Assembly (NCBI GenBank): GCA_902798755.1 | Contig: CADBYC010000019.1 | Coordinates: 1 to 64,000, forward strand | Direction: 5' to 3' | Source of the DNA: an uncultured Ruminococcus sp. | Lineage (GTDB): Bacteria; Bacillota; Clostridia; Oscillospirales; Acutalibacteraceae | DNA: 64,000 nucleotides | Shown: positions 1-8,573 of the stretch, piece by piece | How the letters are laid out: the number at the start of each line of letters is the position of its first letter | How positions within the stretch are numbered: the first letter of the stretch is position 1 | Made by a program: the position numbers and the translations under genes | The notes under the pieces: model-generated | Seen by the model: only the letters and a program-made list of their open reading frames with translations | What the model was told of the DNA's origin: nothing | The model's database searches: none

Positions 1-1
1 A

Positions 2-64
2 AAACTCAGCGCAACGATCTCCAACGACAGGACCGGCGTGTTGATCCTGCCGACAGGATTATGA
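2..64 (+). CDS. C-terminal end of an upstream gene (partial)
   Basis: The second frame is open from the window edge to a TGA at 62-64 and ends in the residues GVLILPTGL. Its TGA overlaps the ATG of the next gene in an ATGA arrangement, which is typical of translationally coupled operon genes. Only 20 residues are visible, so no family can be named. The overlap is the main support that this is a real gene end. Confidence 0.4.
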   Translation, partial: KLSATISNDRTGVLILPTGL

Positions 65-897
65 TTATGAGACTTGCAATGGCACAAGGCAGCATGAGCC
101 GTTCGCTGTCTGAGAATCTGGAAAAATCTGTTGATGATATGAGGATGGCTGCAAAAAGCGGAGCAGATATGATCATCTTTCCCGAATTGCAGCTTTCACC
201 CTTCTTTCCGAAATATCGGAACGGCAACGCTGACGAATACCTTCTGACTTTGCAATCCGAGGAAATCAACAAACTTCGGCAAGCATGTAAGGAACTTCGG
301 TTGTGGGCATCGCCGAATGTCTATTTATCCCTCGACTCAAAGAAATATGATGTATCGCTGATGATAAACGACAAGGGAGAGATCGTAGGAATTTCCAAGA
401 TGGTACATATCTATCAGGCGGAGCACTTCTATGAAAAAGATTATTACATGCCTTCCGACGATGGCTTCAAGGTATATGACACACCCTTTGGAAAAATCGG
501 TATTGTCATCTGTTTTGATCGGCATATTCCCGAGAGTGTCAGGATGTGCGCCGCTCAGGGAGCTCAGTTAATCATTATCCCAACGGCGAATCTGACAACG
601 GAAAATCAAGAACTATTTGAATGGGAAGTAAGAGTACAGGCATACCAGAATCTGGTCTATATCGCTATGTGCAACCGTGTCGGAAAAGAAGACGATCTGA
701 TTTTTTGCGGGCGATCTATACTTGCGTCTCCCGACGGAGAGAAAGTGTTTATGGCTGATTACAAAGAACAGCTTATTACTTTAGATGTAGATTTGAGAGG
801 GGTTCAAAAAGTCCGCAGTGCCAGACCGTGGATCGAAGAATTCTGCTCAACTATAGTCACGCAAAACAAAAGGGAGGACGATCATGCCGAAATATGA
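61..897 (+). CDS. Carbon-nitrogen hydrolase (nitrilase superfamily)
   Basis: A 278-residue cytoplasmic amidohydrolase of the nitrilase/amidase fold. The catalytic triad is visible: Glu42 in FPEL, Lys113 in GISKMVHI and Cys151 in IVICFDRHIPE. Members hydrolyse non-peptide C-N bonds; the length and the spacing of the triad fit N-carbamoylputrescine-amidase or omega-amidase-like enzymes, but the substrate cannot be read from sequence. The ATG at 61 overlaps the preceding stop; the ATG at 67 is an alternative start. The 3' end overlaps the next gene by 14 bases, so it is probably co-transcribed with the aminotransferase-fold lyase, hinting at amino-acid or sulfur-compound turnover. Confidence 0.85.
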   Translation: MIMRLAMAQGSMSRSLSENLEKSVDDMRMAAKSGADMIIFPELQLSPFFPKYRNGNADEYLLTLQSEEINKLRQACKELRLWASPNVYLSLDSKKYDVSLMINDKGEIVGISKMVHIYQAEHFYEKDYYMPSDDGFKVYDTPFGKIGIVICFDRHIPESVRMCAAQGAQLIIIPTANLTTENQELFEWEVRVQAYQNLVYIAMCNRVGKEDDLIFCGRSILASPDGEKVFMADYKEQLITLDVDLRGVQKVRSARPWIEEFCSTIVTQNKREDDHAEI

Positions 898-2044
898 TTT
901 TGATATCCTAAATGACCGCCGTATCCCCGGCGATGTAAAGTATCAGTCAATCAACGGGCTGAGCGACTTTATTCCGATGTGGGTGGCGGATATGGATTTT
1001 AAGACCGCTCCGTGTGTTGAAAACGCGTTCAATCAGGTCGCGAGACACGGCATCTACGGCTATCGGAATGTGGATGATAAATATATCGAATCGGTGCGCA
1101 CATGGTACAGCCGGCGCTTTTCCTGTGAGATACAGAACGAGTGGATATTGCCCTCTCCGGCGGTGATGTACTCGGCAGCCTGTTCTATCAGGGCGCTGAC
1201 AAAAGAGGGTGATTCCGTACTGATTTTTGAGCCGGTCTACTATCCTTTTGCTAAGGTCATAAAGAATAACCGTCGTCGATTGATTATCTCTGAATTGAAA
1301 CAAACAGAAGGATACTATGAAATCGACTATGAAGATTTTGAGAGCAAAATAAAGGAAAACAATGTCAAGGCTATATTGTTCTGCTCCCCGCACAATCCCG
1401 TCGGAAGAGTGTGGACGAAAAAGGAACTGAAACACCTCTGTGAAATCTGTCTGCGCCATCATGTGTATATCATATCGGACGAGATACACGCTGATCTGGT
1501 TTGTCGACCTTGTCGGCATGTTCCGATCGCTTCCTTATCGGATGAAGCCGCTGCCGTCACCGTGACCTGCTCAGCGCCGACAAAAACCTTTAATCTTGCG
1601 TCTGTTCAGGTTTCCAACATGATTATCCCGAATGAGCATATTCGTAAATCGGTGCAAAGAGAAATGCTCGCAAACTGTCAGTATGGAGTCAACGCATTTG
1701 GTATTGCGGCAACAAAAGCGGTATATACTGAAGGTGAAGCGTGGCTTGACGAGTTGCTCTGTTATCTTGATGAAAGCCGTACGATACTAGCCGAGGCGTT
1801 TCCTCAGGACAGCCCGATCAGTGTATTGAAGCCGGAGGGTACCTATCTCGCGTGGCTCGATTGTCGAGGACTCGGATTATCAGACAACATGCTGTATAAT
1901 CGTTTTCTGCTGGATGCAGGCGTTCGTCTGCATAAGGGAGTGACCTTCGGTAAAGCAGGCAGCGGCTATATGCGCCTCAACTTTGCGTGTCCGCACAGCG
2001 TGTTGAAAGACGCTGTGGGCAGAATCCAAAAAACATTTTTGTAA
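884..2044 (+). CDS. PLP-dependent C-S lyase, MalY/PatB type
   Basis: A 386-residue fold-type I PLP enzyme. The N-terminal stretch with IPMWVADMDF is characteristic of MalY/PatB cystathionine beta-lyases, followed by SPHNPVGRVW, the PLP-binding Asp in ISDEIHADL and the Schiff-base lysine near residue 234 in APTKTFNLA. The family cleaves cystathionine or cysteine conjugates to pyruvate, ammonia and a thiol in the cytoplasm; some members are annotated as general aminotransferases. The start lies within the end of the nitrilase gene and has an AGGGAGG ribosome site inside that gene. The neighbour suggests joint use on amino-acid-derived substrates, which is inference. Confidence 0.88.
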   Translation: MPKYDFDILNDRRIPGDVKYQSINGLSDFIPMWVADMDFKTAPCVENAFNQVARHGIYGYRNVDDKYIESVRTWYSRRFSCEIQNEWILPSPAVMYSAACSIRALTKEGDSVLIFEPVYYPFAKVIKNNRRRLIISELKQTEGYYEIDYEDFESKIKENNVKAILFCSPHNPVGRVWTKKELKHLCEICLRHHVYIISDEIHADLVCRPCRHVPIASLSDEAAAVTVTCSAPTKTFNLASVQVSNMIIPNEHIRKSVQREMLANCQYGVNAFGIAATKAVYTEGEAWLDELLCYLDESRTILAEAFPQDSPISVLKPEGTYLAWLDCRGLGLSDNMLYNRFLLDAGVRLHKGVTFGKAGSGYMRLNFACPHSVLKDAVGRIQKTFL

Positions 2045-2055
2045 CAGGTATCGTT

Positions 2056-2826
2056 ATGTTGAATCAGTTTTCAAGAATCCAACTCGTTTTCGGAGAAGAA
2101 GCAATGAAAAAGCTCTCGTCATCCCGTGTAGCCATCTTTGGCGTCGGCGGAGTCGGAGGATACACTGCAGAAGCGCTCGTACGTTCAGGTATCGGTGCAC
2201 TCGATCTGATCGATGATGACAGAATCTGCCTGACGAATATCAACCGCCAGATATTCGCGACCCGAAGTACCGTCGGACAGTATAAGGTCGACGTTGCCAG
2301 GGCACGGATTCTCGATGTTAACCCCGACTGTCAGGTGCGCATTTATAAAACCTTCTATATGCCGGACACAAAGGATGAATTTGACTTTACGCAGTACGAC
2401 TATATCGTTGACGCGATCGACACCGTCAAGGGTAAGCTCGAGCTGGTACAGAACGCACAGGAGGCGGGAACGCCGATCATCAGCTCGATGGGAGCCGGCA
2501 ACAAGGTAGAGCCTACTCTGTTTGAGGTCGCGGACTTGTTCGATACTTCGGTATGTCCGCTGGCGAGAGTCATGCGGTACGAATGCCGCCGACGCGGGAT
2601 CAAGAGGCTGAAGGTGGTCTATTCCAAAGAAAAGCCGATCCGACCGCTGGAGGATATGTCCATCAGCTGCAGACTCCACTGTATCTGTCCGCCCGGCACC
2701 GCCAGAAAGTGTACCCAGCGCAGAGATATTCCCGGCTCGGTCGCCTTTGTACCGTCTGTGGTCGGGCTGATCATCGCCGGCGAGGTCATCAAGGATCTGT
2801 GCAGCTTTGACAGGGAAAACAGATAA
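2056..2826 (+). CDS. tcdA: tRNA threonylcarbamoyladenosine dehydratase (TcdA/CsdL, ThiF-HesA family)
   Basis: An E1-like enzyme of 256 residues that cyclises the t6A37 modification of tRNA in an ATP-dependent dehydration. Visible features: an N-terminal nucleotide-binding loop FGVGGVGGYTAEAL, the IDDDRICLTNINRQIFA block typical of ThiF/MoeB/TcdA proteins, DAIDTVKGKLEL, and the late motif SCRLHCICPPG. The frame is open further upstream, but the ATG at 2056 gives the normal N-terminus (MLNQFSRIQLVFG) and leaves only an 11-base gap after the lyase. It is followed closely by the iron-sulfur membrane protein. Confidence 0.9.
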   Translation: MLNQFSRIQLVFGEEAMKKLSSSRVAIFGVGGVGGYTAEALVRSGIGALDLIDDDRICLTNINRQIFATRSTVGQYKVDVARARILDVNPDCQVRIYKTFYMPDTKDEFDFTQYDYIVDAIDTVKGKLELVQNAQEAGTPIISSMGAGNKVEPTLFEVADLFDTSVCPLARVMRYECRRRGIKRLKVVYSKEKPIRPLEDMSISCRLHCICPPGTARKCTQRRDIPGSVAFVPSVVGLIIAGEVIKDLCSFDRENR

Positions 2827-2846
2827 CTACAATAAGGAGATCATAT

Positions 2847-3365
2847 ATGAAAAAACATAAGGGAATTACAGTAGACGGTAAAAGGTGGATACCGACGATA
2901 CAGGATTGGTCATGGATCATCACGATCGTATGGATGACGGCAGCTAATTTTTATTCTCCGTTTGGGCTGTTCGGTTTTGTTTGTATGTTCTCTCCGGTGC
3001 TTATTGCGCTGTCCGGCAGAGGAAAAATGCACTGCGCCCGCATCTGTCCGCGCGGTTCGCTGATCGGAAAGATCGGAAGCGTCGTCAACCTTGGCTTGCC
3101 GCGTCCGAAGCTGTATGAGAAGCCCTGGTTTCGTCCGTTGCTGTGGTCGGGGATGATGGGCGGATTTGCCGTCATGCTGATTTTGGTGATTCCGCAGGGT
3201 GCATTTGCGTTAGGGCGCGCGGTATTGATCTTTATGGAGGTTGCGACTGTACTCGCTATCCTCAACGGCGTCCTGTTCACGCCGCGCCAGTGGTGTACCA
3301 TCTGCCCGATGGGTTTCACCTCGGGAAATCTCAGAGATATGAGGAAAAAGCTGTCAAAAACCTAA
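2847..3365 (+). CDS. Membrane 4Fe-4S-binding protein (NapH-like fragment family)
   Basis: A 172-residue membrane protein with about four hydrophobic segments (roughly residues 22-58, 97-120 and 125-145) and two cysteine motifs, CARICPRGS and CTICPMGF, resembling the CxxxCP clusters of polyferredoxin-type NapH/RdxA membrane proteins. It is shorter than NapH and lacks soluble ferredoxin domains. Its role is probably electron transfer at the membrane; the partner is not evident. A good ribosome site (AAGGAG) precedes the ATG. It ends just before a strong hairpin terminator, so it is the last gene of the opening operon. Confidence 0.75.
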   Translation: MKKHKGITVDGKRWIPTIQDWSWIITIVWMTAANFYSPFGLFGFVCMFSPVLIALSGRGKMHCARICPRGSLIGKIGSVVNLGLPRPKLYEKPWFRPLLWSGMMGGFAVMLILVIPQGAFALGRAVLIFMEVATVLAILNGVLFTPRQWCTICPMGFTSGNLRDMRKKLSKT

Positions 3366-3399
3366 GTAACTCTGATCAATCGATGGTTTGTCAAAAGAA

Positions 3400-3443
3400 A
3401 AAACGTCCGATGCAGTACCTGCGACCGCATCGGACGTTTTCTG
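3400..3443 (+). terminator. Rho-independent terminator after the 4Fe-4S gene
   Basis: A perfect 14-bp stem (3400-3413 with 3427-3440) closes a 13-base loop and ends in a T-run. The A-run on the left side would also let it act on the minus strand. Confidence 0.8.
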
Positions 3444-3510
3444 TTATCAATTGTTTTTTCCGTAATCAGTATCAAATATTATAAAACCACGATTCATCCG
3501 GTTAACAGAA

Positions 3511-3556
3511 AACGTCCACCGGATCGGATCGATCCTCGGCGAACGTTCGTTTTTTT
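3511..3556. terminator. Imperfect hairpin with T7, probable terminator between convergent genes
   Basis: AACGT at 3511 pairs with ACGTT ending at 3547 around an inner GGATC/GATCC stem; seven T follow at 3550-3556. The stem has internal mismatches. It lies just beyond the stop of the minus-strand cysteine-rich gene and could serve both directions. Confidence 0.45.
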
Positions 3557-3562
3557 GCTCAG

Positions 3563-3778
3563 TTATCTCACAAAGGGTGTGGTATACTCCTCGTTGATTT
3601 CGGCGATCTCCTTCAGCCCATCGATATATGGCTGATAGATAGCTTCGATCCTCCCACCACCACGATTGTCACAACCGGAGCAGGACTCGCATTCCGCTCC
3701 GCAGCTCCCCCACAGAGCCTTTTTCACGATCTCCTCGCGTTCCTCACGGGTGGTATCTTTAATCAATATCGATTTCAT
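3563..3778 (-). CDS. Small cysteine-rich protein, function unknown
   Basis: A 71-residue protein with an acidic, helical N-terminal half (TREEREEIVKKAL) and a compact cysteine cluster CGAECESCSGC followed by a glycine run, which could bind a metal or an iron-sulfur cluster. The ribosome site AAAGGAG is well placed before the ATG at 3778. I do not recognise a characterised family. It is monocistronic, between a terminator and a long intergenic region. The Cys spacing differs from ferredoxins and from rubredoxin. Confidence 0.7.
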   Translation of the reverse strand: MKSILIKDTTREEREEIVKKALWGSCGAECESCSGCDNRGGGRIEAIYQPYIDGLKEIAEINEEYTTPFVR

Positions 3779-4427
3779 AACGTTAAAACTCCTTTTGACA
3801 ACACTTTCGAAAATATTGTTTGAGTTTATTATAATTCAGTCTGTGACAGTCCTGCTATTCTTCTTAATTCAAATATATAGTTCCCAAAACTATAAACGTT
3901 CATACCACGCATCCTATTCTAATTGTACTATAAACTGCGTTATACAAGATTTCAACCTTTTTTCGGTAAAAAAAAGTAGAGCTTTGTTATTTCCACTATT
4001 ATTAAATTATACTATTCCAAGAAAAATTAAGAAAGGTTGCTTATATTGAAAACCTCAAGCTCAGTGTTAAGATGACAACAGAAATATACGCAGATACACA
4101 GTAGCGGGGATGACACATCAGTCGTCCCCGCTGTTCGCGTTCGTTGAGATATTCTTCCTCTCCCCACCGCATAGGGATGCGTCGGGGACCCCGTTACCTC
4201 TCTCGAGGTGTTCGTATGTTACCTTACATATCACAAAATTGCAAATCTTTCTATGAAAAAAGTTCATCAAAAAATGAGCAGCCTAACAAAGAACAAGGCA
4301 ACCGGTATCAGTTGAATAAAAATAGAACTTTTTGTTTCAAAGCTATTGACAACAGATTACAAATATGTTATTCTTTCGGTGTTAAAACATTCTGTTTCAA
4401 AGTGTGCTTTGTTAGTTAGGTGAGTTT
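3779..4427. other. 650-bp intergenic region with a GC-rich hairpin and a repressor promoter
   Basis: No convincing gene. It holds AT-rich sequence, a 12-bp hairpin with one G-U pair (4103-4114 with 4121-4132) lacking a T-run, and at its right end the promoter of the LexA-like gene. The open frame over 3666-4049 is mostly the shadow of the small cysteine-rich gene and AT-rich spacer. Confidence 0.6.
4333..4402 (+). promoter_or_regulatory. Promoter of the LexA-like gene flanked by two identical 10-bp repeats
   Basis: TTGACA (4346-4351), a 17-bp spacer and TATTCT (4369-4374) form a strong sigma-A promoter. The decamer TGTTTCAAAG occurs at 4333-4342, just upstream of the -35, and again at 4393-4402, just downstream of the start region. 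The first copy sits in the small palindrome TTTG-TTT-CAAA. The bracketing layout suggests operator sites for the adjacent repressor. Confidence 0.65.
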
Positions 4428-5039
4428 ATGGGTAAGAAAAGAACTGAAAGATACAGCGGAATAGTTGAATATATCAATCAGTATTATGCTGAGAATATGC
4501 GCTATCCTTCTGTCAGAGATATCGTAGCAGGAACGGGAGTTCCTCTCTCTTCTGTCCATCGTTACCTCAAAGAGATGAACGAAAACGGCGTGCTTCAATA
4601 TGACGGTCGAAGAAGTATCAATACAACAGAGATGGGTATGGAAAGCCCCTCAAGGTATATGAAAGTCCTCGGCTATGTCGCCTGTGGTGAAGGTCAGGAA
4701 GAGGAAGAGACCGTCATCGAATATATCCGTATGCCCGAGAGCATTGTCGGCAAAGGCAACTTCTTTGCGCTGATTGCAAAGGGAGAATCAATGATCGACG
4801 CGGGTATCCACCCCGGAGATTACGTCATTGTCCGACAGCAGAAAGGCGCGAATGACGGCGATTACGTCGTCGCTTTATACGAGGGCAAGAATAATCTAAA
4901 AAGGCTTATCAAAGAGGACGGACGGTATATCCTCCGCTCCTGCAACGAGGATAAGGAATCCTATCCGGATATCTATCCCGAGGATCTGCAGATCCAGGGC
5001 ATCGCGGTTTGCGTGACACATAAGCTAAATCATAATTGA
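4428..5039 (+). CDS. LexA/UmuD-like self-cleaving repressor
   Basis: A 203-residue protein with an N-terminal winged-helix region resembling the LexA DNA-binding domain (YPSVRDIVAGTGVPLSSVHRY, split here for description: recognition helix near residues 38-48) and a C-terminal S24 peptidase domain. The catalytic pair appears as Ser121 (KGESMIDAG) and Lys158 (NLKRL); the likely cleavage site is around ACG at residues 85-87, where LexA normally has Ala-Gly. It probably represses its own promoter and responds to RecA-DNA filaments, linking the neighbouring mobile genes to DNA damage. The host LexA is normally elsewhere, so this is likely an element-borne regulator. Confidence 0.8.
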   Translation: MGKKRTERYSGIVEYINQYYAENMRYPSVRDIVAGTGVPLSSVHRYLKEMNENGVLQYDGRRSINTTEMGMESPSRYMKVLGYVACGEGQEEEETVIEYIRMPESIVGKGNFFALIAKGESMIDAGIHPGDYVIVRQQKGANDGDYVVALYEGKNNLKRLIKEDGRYILRSCNEDKESYPDIYPEDLQIQGIAVCVTHKLNHN

Positions 5040-5082
5040 ATACGTGATAGCGAATAAATGAAGGTTAGTTGAGAGATGAAAG

Positions 5083-5131
5083 TATCCTGTAGCGAAGGTA
5101 TTCTCTTGCAGTTTATCTTCGTTACAGGATA
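5083..5131 (+). other. Long 15-bp hairpin between repressor and RepA-like genes
   Basis: Bases 5083-5097 pair with 5117-5131 with a single G-U pair and a 19-base loop. No clear T-run follows. It could be a replication or transfer site, or a structured leader of the RepA-like gene. Confidence 0.5.
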
Positions 5132-5185
5132 TATTTAGATAGGAAGGTTCGTACATATATTCTATAAATTGAGAGGAAGGTCAAT

Positions 5186-6376
5186 ATGAATTGGGACGCA
5201 TTTAAGAATCACGACGGGACGTATTATGTTCACAGAGAGTATAACAAGCCGATGCCCGACGCGGAACTCGGACAGGAAGCTGAGCAAAAGCGAAAAAAGT
5301 TCAGGAAGCTGAGGACGGTCAGCGGGGATGAATTGATGAAAAAAGCCGTCAAACCCGCCCGCTTTGTTGTCAACGGATTGCTCCCCCGAGGGCTGAATAT
5401 CGTCGCAGGAAAGCGCAAGGAGGGCAAGTCATGGCTCATGCTTGACCTTTGCTTTTCTGTCGCCGAGGGCGAGAAGTTTCTCGACCGTCCGACAGAGCAG
5501 GGAACGGTTTTGTATCTCGATCTGGAAGATCCCGAATCGAGATTGATCCAGCGCGCGAGAGGGATACGCGATATCATTCCTTCCAAGTTCCATGAAGCGA
5601 CTAAGGCGGGCAGACTCGGCGGAGGTCTCACCGAACAGATCGAGGATTTCGTCAAGGAGCACCCCGACACCAACCTCGTCGTGATCGACACTCTGCAGAA
5701 GATCCGCAAGCCGAAGGGCGATACTTACGCAGGCGATTACGCTGTCATTTCCGCTCTGAAAAGCCTCGCCGACCGACTGGATATCGCCATCGTTTGTATC
5801 CACCACACACGGAAGATGAAGGCGAAAGATACCTTCGATTCCGTGCTCGGTTCAACAGGTTTGACAGCGGCTGCGGACGGTATTTATGTGCTCGAGCGTA
5901 AGGCTGACGGCAAACCTTTCGGCAGGCTTTCTTATATCAGTCGAGACCTGCCCGACGGCGATCTTCCTGTCCGTTTTGATCACGATACCTGCCGTTGGTA
6001 TCCGATCACTTCAATCGATATGGAGCGCGAATTATTGCTCTCTGATGAAGCTATGTCCGCCCTCGTTTCGTTCATGAAACAGGAGCTGATCTACGAGGGA
6101 ACAGCGACCGAATTGTGCGAGCGTTTGGGTCTGAATATCGGCGCGAATAACCTCAGCTCCAAGCTCAGTAAATACAAAAATTCGCTTCAAAAACTCGGCG
6201 TTGATTACACCAAGGAGAAGCGAAATAATCATAAAGTTTTCACCCTGAATTACAACCGAAAAAAGCCCGAGTACGATGGTACGATGAAATCGGCATACAC
6301 CCCTAAACCTTTGAAAAAGCCCGGTGAAGCGCCGTTTGTCGACATTTCTGAGAACGGTCTGCACCGTACCGCGTAA
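5186..6376 (+). CDS. RepA-like AAA ATPase / plasmid or phage helicase
   Basis: A 396-residue RecA-fold ATPase of the RepA (COG3598-like) type found in plasmids and mobile islands. Walker A is GKRKEGKSW near residues 75-83, Walker B is LVVIDTL near 165, and a downstream IHHTRK segment matches the sensor region. The C-terminal third looks like a winged-helix DNA-binding domain. A role in opening DNA for element replication is likely. The ribosome site is AGAGGAAGG. It lies between the LexA-like repressor and mobilization genes, consistent with a mobilizable element. Confidence 0.75.
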   Translation: MNWDAFKNHDGTYYVHREYNKPMPDAELGQEAEQKRKKFRKLRTVSGDELMKKAVKPARFVVNGLLPRGLNIVAGKRKEGKSWLMLDLCFSVAEGEKFLDRPTEQGTVLYLDLEDPESRLIQRARGIRDIIPSKFHEATKAGRLGGGLTEQIEDFVKEHPDTNLVVIDTLQKIRKPKGDTYAGDYAVISALKSLADRLDIAIVCIHHTRKMKAKDTFDSVLGSTGLTAAADGIYVLERKADGKPFGRLSYISRDLPDGDLPVRFDHDTCRWYPITSIDMERELLLSDEAMSALVSFMKQELIYEGTATELCERLGLNIGANNLSSKLSKYKNSLQKLGVDYTKEKRNNHKVFTLNYNRKKPEYDGTMKSAYTPKPLKKPGEAPFVDISENGLHRTA

Positions 6377-6578
6377 ATCATCGTACCATATTCAGAGAGC
6401 TTTTTCAGCGTTTGAAGCCCATCGATTTTGAGCAGGTAAAAGCGGGGGTCGCTTACGTGGCTTCCCCCGCCGATCACATCGGACGGCAGAGCCGACCGTT
6501 TCGCCGTTTGTTGGACTTTTCCTTAGGTGGGTTGCGAACAGATTCAATACCTATCTTGACGAGGATTTAAGTAAGAAA

Positions 6579-6941
6579 ATGACCGCTGCGATGGAGCTTT
6601 CCGATGCAAGTTCCGAGAGCGAATTCATCCGAAACGCGGTCGAGTTTTATATCGGCTATATCTTTTCGGAGAAGTCCGCCGACTATCTCTCTCCGATCAT
6701 CACCGATACGATGAAGGAGATTCAGTACAGCTACGAGCAGAGAGTGTCCGAGATGCTGTTCAAGACTGCCGTAGAGCTGTCGAAGATCAATCATGTTCTG
6801 GCGGATTCTTTCAGGATTCCGAGAAGCTATCTTGAAGGCCTGACTGCTCAGACCGCGCGCGAGGTCGCCGAGAACAACGGCATCATTCACCTGGAACAGT
6901 ATGTAAACGGCGGTGATCATCATGCCGAAGCTGATCATTAA
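6579..6941 (+). CDS. Ribbon-helix-helix relaxosome-type accessory protein
   Basis: The 120-residue product begins MTAAMELSDASSESEFIRNA, a ribbon-helix-helix pattern often seen just upstream of relaxases of this type. The same frame continues upstream without a stop to 6432 and reads RFNTYLDEDLSKK directly before the ATG, which looks like the missing DNA-binding beta strand; yet no ATG, GTG or TTG is found in that extension. Either a start codon has been lost by mutation or a base is missing. The 3' end overlaps the relaxase start by about 20 bases, so translation is probably coupled. Confidence 0.6.
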   Translation: MTAAMELSDASSESEFIRNAVEFYIGYIFSEKSADYLSPIITDTMKEIQYSYEQRVSEMLFKTAVELSKINHVLADSFRIPRSYLEGLTAQTAREVAENNGIIHLEQYVNGGDHHAEADH

Positions 6942-8478
6942 AACGAATTATTATAAAAATCCTCAGAGCTATCATATCGATAGATACGTCCGTTATATCG
7001 CCACGCGCGACGGCGTAGAGAAACAGCGCGGGAAGAAGGATAACAATCCGTATACCAAAGCACAGCAGGAGCTGATGGATAAATGTATCTTTACCTTTAC
7101 CGACGTCGCTGATATGCCTGAGCTCAGTGCTTTCCTCGACGAGCCCACACGTTACCGCGCGAGCGAATTCATTGATGCGGTGCTCGACGCTCACACCGAT
7201 GATCTCGCCGACGTTCCCGAGCTGATGAAGTATATCGCCAACCGTCCCGGCGTGGAAAAGATCGGTTCTCACGGTCTGTTTTCTCAGACGGACGAGCCGA
7301 TCAATCTCGAAGAAGCGGTCAAGACCGTCGAGGATCGCAAGGGGAATGTATGGAATCATATCATCAGCTTAAAGGCTGAGGACGCCGCGCGTTTGCACTA
7401 TGATAACGCCGACGCGTGGAAACATTTGATACGCAGAAATCTCAATGAGCTCGCGCAGATCCATCACATGGATCCCTCGAATATTCAGTGGTACGCGGCA
7501 TTCCACGAAAAGGATCATCACCCGCATATCCATATGCTTGTGTTCTCGAAATCAGGCAATGGCTACCTCAGCAAGAAGGGTATGGAGAAGATGCGCAGCG
7601 TGCTCACCAACGATATTTTTCGCGGTGAAATGTTTCGTATGTTCACGGATCAGACGCAGTTGCGCGATCGTTTAAAGAACGAAGTCAATGATTTGTTGGA
7701 AGAAACTTTGCGCTCCGAAAGTCCTTTTCAGATGTATTATCTCGCGCTTTTGGGACGGCTTCGAAAGGAGTTGGACGGCTGTAAAGGCAAGAAGGTTTAC
7801 GGTTATTTACCGAAGAAAGTGAAGCGCTTTGTTGACTATGCCGTCGCTCAGTTTGCCAACGATCCGAGCATCAAAGAGCTGTATCAAAAGTGGTGTGAAG
7901 TCAACCGTCAGAAGCTGAGTATGTATCACGACAGCGTCAAAGATCCCGATGTTCCTCTGGAGGAAAACAAAGAGTTCCGATCGCTGAAAAACGTCATTAT
8001 CCAAGCGGCTTTAGAGATGGATTTCACTCTCCCTCCGATCGAAAACTACACTCAAATCGGCGGATTATTGTCGCAGATCGCTCGCCAGATCGCGCACAGT
8101 TCCGTGAAAAAGCTCGACGCGCTGAATAAGAAAACTGCCCGTCAAGATAAGAAAGAGATGGACAAGATCACCGAAAAGAAGCTCGCTCACGGACTGAAAC
8201 CGGGAGGAGCTTCTGAGAAAGAAGAGGAAGAGCCGACCGAGAATTTCTCGCTCGAACCGTTCCTCGATACTATCGATATTATCCTGCTGAACATGAAACC
8301 GACCAAGCTCCGCCGTGTTCACGTACCGTCCGAAGAGAAAATCGAAGAGGATTATGATGCGTATCTCAGAGAGAAGGCAGAGAGAAGTACGGCGACGATT
8401 ATGATGAAGATTATGATGAAGAGGAAGATCAAGGCTGGGGTCAGTCGATGTAACGCTGTTCGGATTAAGTGGGTGTAA
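6922..8478 (+). CDS. MobL/MobP-type relaxase with frameshifted tail
   Basis: A relaxase of about 518 residues. Signature: FHEKDHHPHIHMLVFS near residues 194-209, giving the metal-binding His triad; the N-terminal YVRYIATRDGVE is typical of the family. It would nick oriT and lead DNA transfer. I chose the ATG at 6922 (MPKLIIKTNYY) over the GTG at 6913. The last 30 residues look wrong: from 8385 the -1 frame encodes an acidic tail (YGDDYDEDYDEEEDQGWG) ending at 8453, the usual ending of such proteins, while the annotated frame gives basic, low-complexity residues. A one-base loss near the AGAGAGAAG run at 8378-8387 explains this. Confidence 0.8.
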   Translation: MPKLIIKTNYYKNPQSYHIDRYVRYIATRDGVEKQRGKKDNNPYTKAQQELMDKCIFTFTDVADMPELSAFLDEPTRYRASEFIDAVLDAHTDDLADVPELMKYIANRPGVEKIGSHGLFSQTDEPINLEEAVKTVEDRKGNVWNHIISLKAEDAARLHYDNADAWKHLIRRNLNELAQIHHMDPSNIQWYAAFHEKDHHPHIHMLVFSKSGNGYLSKKGMEKMRSVLTNDIFRGEMFRMFTDQTQLRDRLKNEVNDLLEETLRSESPFQMYYLALLGRLRKELDGCKGKKVYGYLPKKVKRFVDYAVAQFANDPSIKELYQKWCEVNRQKLSMYHDSVKDPDVPLEENKEFRSLKNVIIQAALEMDFTLPPIENYTQIGGLLSQIARQIAHSSVKKLDALNKKTARQDKKEMDKITEKKLAHGLKPGGASEKEEEEPTENFSLEPFLDTIDIILLNMKPTKLRRVHVPSEEKIEEDYDAYLREKAERSTATIMMKIMMKRKIKAGVSRCNAVRIKWV

Positions 8479-8573
8479 AGACATGGGAGCCAGCTTTATG
8501 CTCTGTTAACCATTATTCCACCTTAATTTTCCGACGCATACGTCGCTACTTTTCGATGAAACTGAAAAGCTTA

